Under the pieces are notes generated by a model. That model saw only the letters and a program-made list of their open reading frames with translations. It was not told the origin of the DNA and did no database searches. The position numbers and the translations under genes were made by a program. A stretch of DNA of 64,000 bases from Escallonia rubra (lineage: Eukaryota; Streptophyta; Magnoliopsida; Escalloniales; Escalloniaceae), in contig JAVXUO010000939.1 in NCBI GenBank assembly GCA_033065855.1, positions 310,001 through 374,000 of the forward strand, read 5' to 3'. Below are positions 34,901 to 46,544 of the stretch, one piece after another (positions within the stretch are counted from its first letter, which is position 1; each line of letters begins with the position of its first letter).

Positions 34901-37900
34901 CGGACACGGTGTCGGTGTCCGACACCGACGGGGACACCGGACACCGCAATTTTCAAAAAATCAGATTTTGGACACCGCAGGACACCGCTATTTTTTAATA
35001 TATTTTTATTTTATATATATATATATATCAAATATATTTCACAATCTAAAATAATAACTAAGTCAAAAAAATATTTCTGAAATGTTCTGGATAAAATAAC
35101 TAAATAAGTAAAAAGAAAAAAAAAACAAAAAAGAAAGAGAGACTTTCTTCACTTAATAGTAGTACTAATGCAAGAAACAGAGGGAGAAAAAATAAAAAGA
35201 AAGAAAGAAAGAAATGAGTCAAATGGCTATTGACGGAATAAAAAGAAAGAAAGAAAGAAAGAGTCTTTCTTTCTTCACGGGTTCACATTTCACAGAGAAA
35301 AGAAACGACGTGAATAGAAGAAAAAGGAGAAGGGATGAGGAAGGAGGATCTGTGTCGGAGGACCTCCGGCGACGATCAAGTGAGCTCCGGCGATGGCGAC
35401 TGCGACTGCGACGGCGACTGCGACGGCGACTGCGACGGCGACTGCGACAGCTGCTTCAGTATCTGGCGACGGCGACAGCTGCTTCAGTATCTGGCGACGG
35501 CGACGGCGACTGGATCTGTCGCTCTCGGCTTCTCCGGCGACTGGATCTGTTGGTGACTGAGCTCCGGCAACTGGATCTGTTGGCGACTGAGCTCCGGCGA
35601 CAGCTCCGAGTCGGTAATGGCTCAGAAGGGCACCTGTGAGGTGAGGGAGAAGGAATCGGCAGTGAGGTAAGAGAAGCAAATGGTCCGACACTGCTCCACG
35701 CCGTGTCCGACACTCCTCGGTGAAGTGTCCGACACGGTGTCGGAAAATTAAAAAAAAAATAAAAAATTCCCGACACCGATCGGCGGTGTCCGACACGTGT
35801 CGGGCGGTGTCCGGAGGGTGTCGGGGTGTCCGTCCGTTTGGGACACCAAACCTCCACCTAGGAGAGGTGTCCGTGCTTCAGAGCTCACCTCTTTCTCCTA
35901 GCTAAAATTTGAAATCAAGCGGATGCGAGGAATTTAGCGTTGATCTTAGTGACAGCTGATGAAAATTTGCAGCAAATCTGAGATGTTCAGATTTTGCTTG
36001 AGGCGGCATGACGGTGGAGGCGAATGGCTAAGGCATGGCATGAAGGCGAACGACATAGGCGTGGAGGCGAACGCCTAAGGCATCGAGGAGACAGCATAGT
36101 CGTTTTGAGGCGAATGGTAGGTGCATAAAACGGCAATGCCTTGATTGGGTGGGAGATCTTCAACCTTCTTAATATTTCTTTTTATCAACTAATAAAACAA
36201 GTCTGTAATGGAAATCAAAAGATGTTTGAGCAGTGATTTTCAAGAACGGAAATCGAGACTAACATTCCTTTTCTTATTGAATTCAGATTGCATAAGAAAG
36301 TGGGAACTAGGAAGTGAAAACCCATATTGAATCCAGATGTGTGTGTACGCGGGGAAGTGAAAAACCATGCCAAAAACTCCTAGACTAAGCAGTTATCATA
36401 GTCGTGATTCACCTTACACAGCAAATCCTGGGAATAGGATAGTTAAACACGTATAATAAAAGCAACGTATACCTGACCAACAGATCCAAACCGATACACA
36501 ACATTCTCCGGTATGTCTTCTGAAGTTGGTTGTGACCAGTAAGAGTCAAAAGCAACTCCACTAACCTGCAACAGTTAAATAATTACGATGGCCTTGTAAA
36601 CAAAAATTTCTAATTACAAGGTTACAATTTAAGCAAAAAACTTACCCAAGAGTTGTGTCCCTCACCCCACGCCACTACTTTCCTGTCCTCCATACTCCAA
36701 ACTTGAACAAGATCATCTTCACCACCAGTCAAAATGTACTTTCCATCCGCACTGATGAAAGGCATGCAAAAGGCAAATATCACATACCCTAAACAATTCA
36801 ATTGTTCATAAAGGGGAAGCTAGAGAACCCAAAACATCCTAATAAGATAGAAGTCGTGGGAAAAACTGTCAGTGTCCTATACACAGATCAAGAAACTATT
36901 TGTTCTTACCTCCAGGCACAACATAGAAGAGCACCATAATAACTTTTGCCACCACATATCAGTTGTTCATTTAAGTAGTCAAAAACTCGTAAATAACCTA
37001 CATTAAGAATAGATATCAGCGCCTGTTTACTATATATACATATGCATGAACTTTTAGGGGCAGCAGATTCAAATCATTACCATCTCTACCAACCGTTGCC
37101 AGATATTTCCCATCATTTGAGAATGTAATGCCATTGATAGAACCTTGGCAAATATGCCATCTAGCTACGGGATTACTCTGCAGATAACAATGATAATTAA
37201 GTAACTATTACAGATTATAGTAAGCAAAACAATAAACTCAACTAACTAGAGAATATCACAACAGTTAAAAAGAGCACAAGGAAAGGTTTCATTGAGAGCA
37301 AAGCCTAAGTAAATTACAGCATGCCTCTGAGAAAACCATACATCAATGTACATGCATACTGAAGTAACACAAAATATGCAACAAAACATTCCAAAATAAT
37401 GCCCCAACAGGGGAAACCCCCAGCAGCACCGCTGTCAAAGAAAGAAAGCTGCAAACTCTATAGCATCTACAATGCCTAACTCCATTACGTAGATGTTAAT
37501 GGGATAAAACAATGAGGCACATAGTTTATTGGGCATATCAGTTAAAGCACCCGCCTGACAAAGAAATAACTCTGGCAGTTCTTTATGAGGGTTGGGATTC
37601 TCAATCTCACCCCCACCCCACCATACCCAATCTTACAAGGAAAAGAAGAACAAAAAGTCCAAGGAACAAACAATTGTCAAGCACATTAATGACAAGGACT
37701 AATCTCATGCTAAATTCTTTGAAAACTAGGCCAACATCAACGAAGTCTCTGTCAGAACTATTCCAGGTCCTCGACACCTCTTCCTGCAGCATAAACGTGC
37801 ACAAGTCACTTTTCCCAACCAGTACTTTATTATTTTACAGAGTTGTGTATGAGCTTTTTATCTTAGAATCCCACATTGCTTGCAATCATTTCCAGACGCG

Positions 37901-40900
37901 CTTCCATTACAAGGAGCTTTTTTTACGTGGATTGAGCCATGAGAGGGGACTGACTATGCAGACTTGGGCTAAGGCATATTTTAGTGCAGCAAATGTGTGG
38001 AGAGGCGTCCCCCCCCCCCAAAAAAAAAAAAAAAAAAAACCACAAAAACCCTCGAAAACAAAAGAAGAATATCATCTCAAGCTGATTCTCCATCTTCTCC
38101 TCATAACCCCCAACTCCTTGAGTTTCTCATTTCTTCAAATTTTGTACAGCCGCTACTCAGCCTTATGATTTGGGTTTCTCATCTTGGGATGTTGCACCTT
38201 TAGCCTAACATTCAGAATCATTGTCGTCGTCGTCATCTAAGCCTATGTGCGAAACTAGTTGGGGTTGGCAACATGAATCATGTTCTTCCATTCCCTATGC
38301 AAGCACAGGTTCTCCAACCCCGTGTTATCCTCAGTCTGCAACTACCTCGTCTTACAAACATGGCAGAAATCACTTCTACAGGGGCATCTGAAGGCCTGCT
38401 TTGGATATGAGCAAACTATCTCCAGCGATGTTCCCTCATCTTTTATGACCAAACCGTCTCAGCCTAAGGTCTAGAAAGCATAAAGACGTAAAATCTACAC
38501 ATCAGTAATAATAGCGTACAATATGAGGACTCAATTAATTACTATAAGAAACGCAAAAACATGAGTTCAGTAACACCTAATTTTTTTCTTAACCTCTTCT
38601 TTTTTATCGTCCTATATCAGCTTCTACCAAAAGAAACTATGCCAAACACGACACAATATACGTAGAAGACTTTGTTTCCTGGCAAAATTCCACCAGGGCA
38701 ACCATCCATTGCACAATTATGTATCAAGAAACCGTTTCGGTATAATGCAAGACCAATACTGCCAATTACCTTACTCGACCGTGCATGTGCAACAGAAAAT
38801 TGACTTTGATCCTTGATGACAGGGAATGAAGTATCACCAGTACCATCCTTGCTCTGAGATAAATCAGAAGCAAATCATATCAATTTCCGTCCCGAAGTAG
38901 AGTGAGAGAGCTAAGGCAGAGAGATTTAGCGAATGCTTCTGAAGTTAAGGCTTGCCTTTTCATATACGTATAAATTCCCATCAGCATGAGCAACAACAAA
39001 AGCACCATCACGTTCAGGTATCCATGTGATACTAGTACATCGACTGTTGAAAAAGAGCTCATTGGATGCATATTAAAACCAACATGTAGGTACTCTTTTC
39101 TCTATATTCATAAAAAAAAGAAGTAGCTGGTTCAAAAAAAAAAAACAGACGACAAGTAAATAAACCGTAAACACATTGAAAGTCCTTATAATACATTTTA
39201 AACCACATCGCAATATGTTGATTGTTATGACTCACAGCATATATAATGTCATGAACATGTTAGTCGTTGAAAGTGTACAAACTAGATTTTGTTGTATGTA
39301 AAGAAAATTGTTCATTCTTTCCATATACAACACTTACAAAGTTGCAGTCACAAAATCAATCTCTCTGATCAATCATATTACTAAGAATCAGCAAAACAAG
39401 AAAGAACCAGTGGGCATTCTAGAACATGCTTATAAAATTAAATACGGAAAGTGAGCATTTCTCCAGACAGCATTATACATGAAAACAAACTTAGAGATTC
39501 TCTGTGATCATCATTGAGATTTTACAAAAGATGTTAGGATACTTGACAGCATTACACATATTTTGCATATATGGACCCCCATCAAAACCCACAAAATTCC
39601 ATACATCTAAGTCATGAGAGCAATTTTGGAGAAAATAGTTCCTCCAATGTGTTTAAACAGGTGAAGCCCATATAATAAGTCATGCAGTATCGCCTAAATG
39701 GTATACAAAGTTCCTGCTCGGGGTCTGAAAGCATTATGATAGGCAACAAGGGAAATGGAAATGAACATACTCTGCAATATGCTATATTAGTTGTATGCTA
39801 TAGCTTACATACATGTATATTGAACGTTTGAGGTACAACTGAACTGATAAAAGCTTGTCTTCTACGTAGTTTGAGAAAACATTCCTTCTACAACCAAGTA
39901 AAAAAAGAAACGGAAGTAGGACATCTATACCATTATAAGAGAATTTAGAGTTACTAAGAATGAGAAGCAATTATTGTTAACTAAAGGCTACATTACTGAA
40001 ACTTTGTTTCCTTCGCAGCTGACTCAGATGGTCTGCTGGGCCTGCACCCAATTATGGCACTTTCTTCATTAGATACAACAACCACGGCCTCAATTAATAG
40101 ACACAACATTTTAGTATATGTATCTCTTGTAAGAATTCGTAAATCAACCTCACAGCTTCATTTATTAGTTAGTTGCTTCTGCATTGTGATGTCCTAAGGC
40201 CCTTGCCTGTTTTTTAACCCAAAAAGCTATTTCCCTTCTTTCATTTCATTAAGTTACTGACATGAGAAAATCAAATTTATGGAAGAAGAAAGAATGTCTC
40301 AGAATCACAGTTCAACATCATATCAATACCAGAGCCACATCGACTTTTGAAGTTAAACGAGCTATGTGGTAGGAGGAATGGAAAGACAAAGGAACTAAAT
40401 GTTGGAGAAAGTCTAGACAAAGGTTACTAAATTTTACCAATCTACCATTTTGGACACAAATTTCAAAGAGCTACCCATCCCACAGACCGATGCATGGAAC
40501 CACAGAAGGTCAATAGATGCACGGAACCACAGAAGATCAATATAAATCGGGAGCAGTACAATGCAATTAATCATTTCAAATGGCATTTGGTTTTAGGGAC
40601 CATATAACAGTGAAAAACGGATGCAAAAGTTCACACAAAGTTGGACAAAAGATTGAGAGAGCAATCTTCCCATGAACCAACTTCACAGGTAGAGTCCATT
40701 GATTTTTCCAAAAAACCCTTTGATGGACAACAGTATCAGCAAAGGAATATATTGGTTGGTTTCCTTGAACATTACGGTGAAAAAATAAAGAAAATCCCCA
40801 AACGTCTCCGCTCTTTAACCTTGAGTTTATTGAGCTATTGATCTCTTATGTGCATCCACACACTGGCGAGCCTAGTATTCACTTTTATAGATCAATTCTG

Positions 40901-43617
40901 CAACACCTCGTCCCTCTTTATTGTAGTCGTACAATCGTGATGAAGCACATGACCAATCTAGACCAGATTTCATAAATTTTGCATATATCATTTTGTCCCA
41001 GCCTTGGTCAACTTTGAAATTATCAGACAAATTCTCGAAACTGCAATAATCGGAACAAGAAAAAGGTCCTTCACAAGCATAATAACTGCGAAGTACCCGA
41101 CAAACTTCCATTTATAGGTCAAACAAATGCATATAATTGATGTACACACTTTGTTGAAATTTTCAATTACGAACATGGACTAAATTTATTTTTTGTGCAT
41201 TGCTCCAGTAATATAGAAAGTAGCTACCCTTAGAGTTGTTATAATAAAACTCCCTCCCTCCCTCCCTCCCTCTCTGCACACAGGCTTGCCTAGTATTCAC
41301 TTTAATAATGCAACACCTCGCCCTTTTTTATTGCGGTCATAAAGTAGAGATGAGGCATGTACGACCACACTAGTCCAGAAATCCTAAAAGTTGTTTATAT
41401 GGGTTTCCGCCTTCGTCAACTTTAATATTTCCGAAAGGTTCCCAACTGCAACAAAAGAGTTGAAAAAAAGGCCTCCAGAACAGCAGTAACTGTGAATCAC
41501 CCTACAAATTTCTATTCAATTAAGCAAATGAAAGTGAACGCAATGGAAGTTAAGGTACTGGTAATGAGACCAACCGACTAGTCCAACAAATTCACCCCTA
41601 CTACCTCCTTTACTACTGCAACCAGATACAATTATCTAAAATGAAAATAATCACCTTCCTGTTGATTGAAGCTTTAATCCGGGTTAAAAAAAAAAAAGAG
41701 CTACTAGTAAAGCTTGAATATGGCAACTCATTCATGTCTAATTTACATTAGAACATATATCACCAACTTCATCTTTTATCCCATTTCAGAACTAAGCAAA
41801 TCAATACTGTCTAGAGCAGTATCTTATTTGCGAAAGCTGCTTCTGACAAAATAGTGCCTTGGCATTCAAGAGCTTGAATATCAATGTAAACACCATGACA
41901 TAGAATTAGAACAAAGTGAACAGCTACAACGGACCAAGACCAAAACAAATCATCATTACTATGACTGCAGAAAGACAGCACCTAAAAAATATCTTGCCTG
42001 TTATTGATAGAACCATCTTTGTTATAATGTTGGGCACCAACTAACTTCTTCCCTACATCCTGTAATTGCTGTCTCAATGACACGGAGTACACTACAAAAC
42101 AAACGCTATCAATAGTCAGGAAGCTAACTTTTTGAAAATTAGAATGATGGAATAAAAAAAGTAAAGAAGTATCACCATCTCCAGAGTTCAATCCAATCAG
42201 TAGATCATGCCCATCTTTAGCCTCGGAATCAAACGCATGACAAACAGGGTTTGAAGTACTAAAGTTTATCGCTTTTACAGGGTCCTGCACATAATACTCA
42301 ATCTCCTGGTCACATATTCACACACAACAGAACCAAACCTCCACGAAAGCACCAAATTACCCAAAATTACCTTATCCTGCGATTTAAGCTCGCTGATGAA
42401 TAAAGTATCTCCCACATTGAAAATTAAATAAGTTCCTTTACCATCACAATTCGAGTTGACCGTGGAATTACAACCATTCAACCCTCCCGTTAAACTACTC
42501 CTACCAACTCCACCATTGGATTTACTCGTCCCTGTCCCTCCCACAAAGCTAAGCACCCGTCCACCATTGCTGCTGCCCCCTCCTAAAAACCTCGACGCCA
42601 CAAACCTAACTCCGCTACTTGCGCTATAGCTCGAGCTCGGCTGCAGGTCCGCCTGTGGCCCTGGCTGGTCCTTTAGGTTCGCTAGCGTTATCTAATCACC
42701 ACAATTACAACGCCTATCACTTCCATATCAATATCTAGAACCAGGTAATTCACATAAATTATGTACATCGTTGCAAATTTCAGGGCTAAAAGTTGAGAAT
42801 TTAAACATTGGATTGAACTCAAATGATAAAAGCTGATCAGGTAATAATGGTTTGAAAAGTCAAACTAGGGCAAAATCAATGAGTAGAGTCAATGTGTACA
42901 TGTTCAAGTCTATTCCAGGAATTCGCCAAAAGTCAAAAGGGAGTTCGGAAAAACCCAATGGAACGGAGGTAATAGTATTTCCGTATCATTAAAATATTGT
43001 TGACAAGTCGAATTACGGTACAAACAGTCAGTAAACTCATTGTTTACACGTTCATATTCTATTCTAGAAGCTTGCAAATAGTCAAATTGAACGAAACGGC
43101 GGGACTCTATGTTTGAGTGAGTGCAAGCCCCAACAGGAGAAAGTGAGCCCGAGCAAATACTACATGTTCAACGCGTTTGAAATGTGCGTTAAAAAGTGCT
43201 TCGATTGCCTTGCTCCCTATTTTGTGTGTGCGCGTGTATAAAAATGTTTACGAGCCCTAGCATGAGCAAGTGACATTAATCGATCACACATACACGAGTC
43301 TCTGTGGGTGAAATTGTGTATAAGCACTACGATGAGGAAGCGACATAAACCAATTACATGTACATGAGTGAGTGTGTGTGCGTGGGTGGAGAGTGAGTGA
43401 CCTGGGTGATTGATTTGGCGAGGGCGTAAGGGAGGAGGGAGGAAGGGTGAGTCTTCTCGTAACGGAGCTTGTAGCGGCCCTCGGGTGTCTTGAAATAGGT
43501 CTTGAGGCCTTGAGATTGACCGGCGGCGGCATTGGTCGAAGATGCAGAGCCGTTGATGCTCGTGGCGGCGTGGCTGCTGTTCATCATATCGACGGCGGAT
43601 GTTGATCGGAAAGGCAC
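31996..43617 (-). CDS. WD40-repeat protein, WDR20/DMWD/creC-like, 563 aa, 11 exons
   Basis: Beta-propeller scaffold. Animal and fungal relatives (WDR20, creC) bind and activate USP12/46-type deubiquitinases, so a similar role is plausible here. Exons (minus): 43617-43402, 42691-42371, 42284-42176, 42091-41998, 39043-38956, 38853-38770, 37177-37081, 36997-36910, 36751-36646, 36565-36473, 32391-31996. All phases agree, total 563 codons plus TGA. Landmarks: [20 protein letters not shown] near the N-terminus, [121 protein letters not shown]. Introns 4 and 5 show AG|GCAAG donors (GC-AG). Intron 10 is about 4.1 kb and intron 4 about 3.0 kb, both with inserted repeats. Start at 43617 is the first in-frame ATG of the family-like N-terminus. 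Confidence 0.92.
33050..34430 (-). mobile_element. 5'-truncated LINE fragment in WD40 intron 10
   Basis: Minus-strand pieces typical of the LINE reverse-transcriptase C-terminus: [14 protein letters not shown] and [10 protein letters not shown] (about 34380-34270), then [15 protein letters not shown] (about 34000), then [14 protein letters not shown] (about 33800). A T-run at 33052-33062 would be its poly-A tail. It contains many stops. It has the same orientation as the host gene. No exact target duplication found. Confidence 0.75.
34652..34890. mobile_element. Stowaway-like fragment (left end only)
   Basis: TA followed by CTCCCTCCGTCCC, the classic plant Stowaway/mariner terminus. The matching right end GGGACGGAGGGAG-TA is not found nearby, so the copy is truncated, perhaps at the junction with the next element at 34891. 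Confidence 0.5.
34891..35877. mobile_element. Non-autonomous foldback-ended element (GTGTCCGACAC family), about 987 bp
   Basis: Starts AGCACGGACAC and ends with its exact reverse complement GTGTCCGTGCT. Both ends carry many CGGACACCG/GTGTCCGACAC words in inverted orientation. Flanks TCCTAGGT and TCAGAGCT match at only 5 of 8 positions, so the target duplication is unclear. The centre (35395-35600) is a (GCGACTGCGACG)n-type repeat that produces Arg-rich open frames. Similar words occur in the MITE at 1780-2123, suggesting a related family. Confidence 0.55.
38190..38480 (-). mobile_element. Possible RTE-type LINE 3' fragment in WD40 intron 6
   Basis: Contains GTCGTCGTCGTC followed by a CTAGTTGGGGTTGGCAACAT stretch, resembling the common plant repeat GTTGGGGTCGGCTACATGAA with its trinucleotide tail. 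Recognition is from memory. Intron 6 (37178-38769) also contains C9 followed by a 20-base A-run at about 38011-38039. Confidence 0.35.
40853..41535. repeat. Diverged tandem duplication in WD40 intron 4
   Basis: About 260-bp copies (40853-41135 and 41275-41535) share GCCTAGTATTCACTTT, TGCAACACCTCG, TTGGTCAACTTT/TCGTCAACTTT, a run of CAACTGCAA-like words and CAAACTTCCATTT/CAAATTTCTATT in the same order. The minus strand of copy 1 has an open 79-codon frame ([20 protein letters not shown]...) that copy 2 does not preserve. I recognise no family, so I treat it as a repeat rather than a gene. Confidence 0.65.
41252..41276. repeat. (CTCC)n microsatellite
   Basis: Six or so CTCC units directly preceding the second copy of the intron 4 duplication. 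Confidence 0.85.
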
Positions 43618-44077
43618 GCGCTCATGGCAAATCGGAGAGCGGCTCTAGCTGAACTATGTTACGGCGGTGGTAGTGGTGGTTCTGTGCGAAGAATCGCAGG
43701 TGGGTTGGGGTAGGGGTGGACTTGGGACTCAGGAGTTGCAGGAAGATCGGGATACCACGTATGTCTTCGTCCGTTTGGGTAACTTACCCCCCATGGGATT
43801 CGGCAATTTACACCTAATGAATTTGTCGCTAAAAGTCACAGCAGTGACAAAATGTTGACTTTAAAATGATAAATCATTATGTCAACAAGCACTTAAAATG
43901 TATTAAATTAATTTTCCTTAGAGTCATTGGTCTAGATTGTTTCGATTGATATTCTACCCGTTATCACCGATGAAAATCTCAACTTTTTTAGACGTTAGGA
44001 TAAACATTACGATATCTTTAACAGGGTAATATATTAGATGGTACTCGACTATTGTTGTCGATGATCGGTTAGAGAGT
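43618..44077. other. 5' flank of the WD40 gene
   Basis: Upstream region of the minus-strand WD40 gene. It includes a GC-richer, GGTGG-containing leader (43640-43760) and then AT-rich DNA. No gene or clear TATA box seen. Confidence 0.45.
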
Positions 44078-44086
44078 TTGAATATA

Positions 44087-45064
44087 GGGCAAATTACATT
44101 TAGAATTCTTAATGTTTATAATAATTATGCTCAGTGCCCTCTAATTATTTTTATCACTCCGTCTAAAAAAATAACATTTTCTCTCATAGTGGTAAAGGTG
44201 CACTGCAGAAAGACATTAATGCCCTCATACACAACTTACACAGCTTCTTCTTGGATTTTGGAAAAGCATCTCGATCCACTATATGACTTCGCGAAACACC
44301 TATAGACCCATCCAAGTTCATTATTTTGTAATGAAATCTCACAAACCCGACCCATGCTTCTCTCTACAAGCTGAACCACCAATATGTCAAGGAGAAGGTT
44401 ACTGAACAGATCGAAGGTCTTCCACGCCCTTTTGAAGAACTCCTGATTTCAACAGTCGAGAGCCCGAATTTATCGGTGGTCGCCAGAGCTCGCTGGTTAT
44501 GGCCGGACAAAGTTGGTTGCTGCTGTTGGTCGTGGTCATTACCTTTGCCGAGGGTCGTTTGGCCTTGTTGGGGTCACCCTTCTGAGATGATGCACTGGGA
44601 AGGTCACTGACCAATCTTTTGCTTCGTTCGACAGTGCCAAAAATCATTTGGTGGTCACCTTCTAAATTTGGGTTTTGTTCGGTGTGACTGACGGGTGATG
44701 GGCAATATGTGTGTGCATGCATGTTTGTGTGTTGCTAGTGGGGGTAGCCAGCGGCAATGTGTGTGCTTGGGTAAGCCAGGTTCTTTCTCGCTGAAGGCTT
44801 GCCGGTGATGATGGGTTTTTGAAATGGATCTTGGCATACGGATGGGCAGAGTGTGTGTGTTTTTTTTTTTTTTTTTTTAGGGCGGGGGTTGAGAAAATTT
44901 TTGGTATAGAAAGAGAAAAAAGTGGAGCATAAGGAAATCTTTTAATAGAGTTGGTATTTTCGGTTAATGTGGGGGTACAAAGCTCAGGGAGCGGAGGGTA
45001 ATAAAAATAGTAGGCCCTGAGCATAATTATGATAAACCTCAGGAGTTCTATGTATAACTTGCCC
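44087..45064. mobile_element. Mutator-like element (978 bp), possible Pack-MULE
   Basis: Terminal inverted repeats of about 70 bp start GGGCAAATTACATTTAG (left) and GGGCAAGTTATACATAG (right, reversed), and share TCATAATTATGCTCAG-like sequence inside. Flanks TTGAATATA (44078-44086) and TTGATTATA (45065-45073) form a 9-bp duplication with one mismatch. The centre (44400-44860) is GC-richer than the ends and reads open on the minus strand in two frames, but I recognise no captured gene there. A 19-20-base T-run lies at 44859-44878. Confidence 0.78.
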
Positions 45065-45303
45065 TTGATTATATTTTGGAGGGTCAATTATGTAATTATG
45101 TCACTCTCGCTCAAAATGAAAAAAATTAGATGTGATGCAACTCACGTTTGGCAAGACAGTCGCTCAAGGATGAAGGATCAGTCCAGGTTTCAAGGAAGAG
45201 CTTTGATTTCTATTTAGCTCAATCTTGGGCCTAAACTTCGCTAAAGCCCACGTAACCTTTCACAAATCTAGGCCACCCAAATATGTCGGGAATTAATTAA
45301 TCA

Positions 45304-45321
45304 TATGTGTGTGTGTGTGTG

Positions 45322-45380
<59 letters not shown>
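45304..45380. repeat. (TG)n(TA)n compound microsatellite
   Basis: About ten TG units followed by CA and then about 25 TA units. Length variation is likely. Confidence 0.95.
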
Positions 45381-45382
<2 letters not shown>

Positions 45383-45394
45383 AGCTGATCCGTT

Positions 45395-45590
45395 GATAAC
45401 GCTAGCAACTTAACCTAAGTTGCTAGCGCGATCTGGCTGTCCACGGGCGAGAATGGACGGCCAGATCGCGCGCCACAACAGCAATTTTTTCACCGTCCGC
45501 TACATTATGTAGCGGACGGTAAATTATCGTCCGCTAGATAATGTAGCGAACGGCCAAACAGCGCTAGCAAGTTGCTAGCGCTATATCTTT
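45395..45590. repeat. Cluster of four GC-rich hairpins, MITE-like
   Basis: In order: perfect 12-bp-arm hairpin 45401-45427 (GCTAGCAACTTA arms), a 17-bp-arm hairpin 45426-45473 (GCGCGATCTGGC arms, small bulge), perfect 13-bp-arm hairpin 45492-45520 (ACCGTCCGCTACA arms) with a degenerate copy to 45553, and a 10-bp-arm hairpin 45561-45581 (GCGCTAGCAA arms). The first and last share TTGCTAGCGC, giving the block inverted ends. No target duplication seen, in part because the left side is a TA microsatellite. Confidence 0.7.
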
Positions 45591-45624
45591 TCTGTTTATT
45601 TAAGTTTATCGACATGCCCATTTT

Positions 45625-46536
45625 TAGGGATGGCAATGGGGCGGGTCGGATGTGGATCTAGTAAAATCCGAACCCGCCCCGCTAGTTATGAAACATCGCC
45701 CCGCCCCGGCACCAGGTCAAAAGATTGGATTACCATCCCCGACCTTAAAGTAATTTTGGAAGCCCGAGCCGCCCCGATCCGCTCCGCTTTACTCGTGGCC
45801 ACAACCACAATCTGAGCCATAGAAGAACAAGGTACATTCGTTAGCATGAGGCTGCTGCTTCAGAGGCTCAACAAAGTCTCACCAGACAAGGAGAAGGTTC
45901 CAAAGCTCTACTTTGGTCCACCATCGGGAGATCAGATCTACAGGATTTGCTGCCGCTACCTTATGTTCTAAGCACGTTCATGGATGAAATCCAGCCCTAA
46001 GCGTACCTGGAGATACCCACCAAAAACTCTCATTTGTTGAAGCGGAGGATGCACGGATTTTGGGATATTGACTTCATCGTGCGAAAGGAAAGGTGGTATT
46101 TGTCTCTTTGGTGGCAGGGAGCATGTGGACGGACGGTGGAGGAATTGGTGCGCCGTTTGGTCGAGGTAGTGGGTGTGGATGGTTTGGTGGTGGCGAGGTG
46201 GAAGTGGTTTGTGGCCATGAGGAGGCCGATCACTGACGGAGTGACGATGGGTGGGAAGTAGCGGTAGCGGCGCAAAATCGGCTGAGAAGGAACGACTGCT
46301 TCTGGGGTTTTTTTTTCATTTATGGCAGCTATATATATATATACACACACACATGGGGTGGGTACGGGTTGGATACCGGGGCGGGTTAGACAAAAAAATC
46401 ATACCCGACCCTAACCCGCTGTGGATTTTAAAAAAAATTACCATACCCGCCCCGTAATCCGGTCAAAGTCAAAATAACCCGCTTCTAACGGGGCGGGGCG
46501 GATATCCGCCGGGTCGGATTTAAGTTGCCATCCCTA
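45625..46536. mobile_element. hAT-like element (912 bp)
   Basis: Terminal inverted repeats TAGGGATGGCAA / TTGCCATCCCTA, with GGGGCGGGTCGGAT-type sub-terminal repeats at both ends. Flanks CCCATTTT (45617-45624) and CGCATTTT (46537-46544) form an 8-bp duplication with one mismatch. The interior (about 45800-46300) contains unrecognised moderately GC-rich sequence, and no transposase is visible. Non-autonomous. Confidence 0.75.
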
Positions 46537-46544
46537 CGCATTTT

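Noticed and set aside
35214-35796. Open frames of 141 and 168 codons around 35.3-35.8 kb
   Set aside because: Low-complexity translation of (GCGACTGCGACG)n inside a non-autonomous transposon, open on opposite strands.
37530-37620. Possible SINE or tRNA-like sequence in WD40 intron 6
   Set aside because: Box A and B-like words are present but spacing and consensus are poor, with no cloverleaf, tail or target duplication.
37512-38168. 218-codon plus frame
   Set aside because: Lies in WD40 intron 6, antisense to the gene, includes a poly-A run, and has no recognisable protein features.
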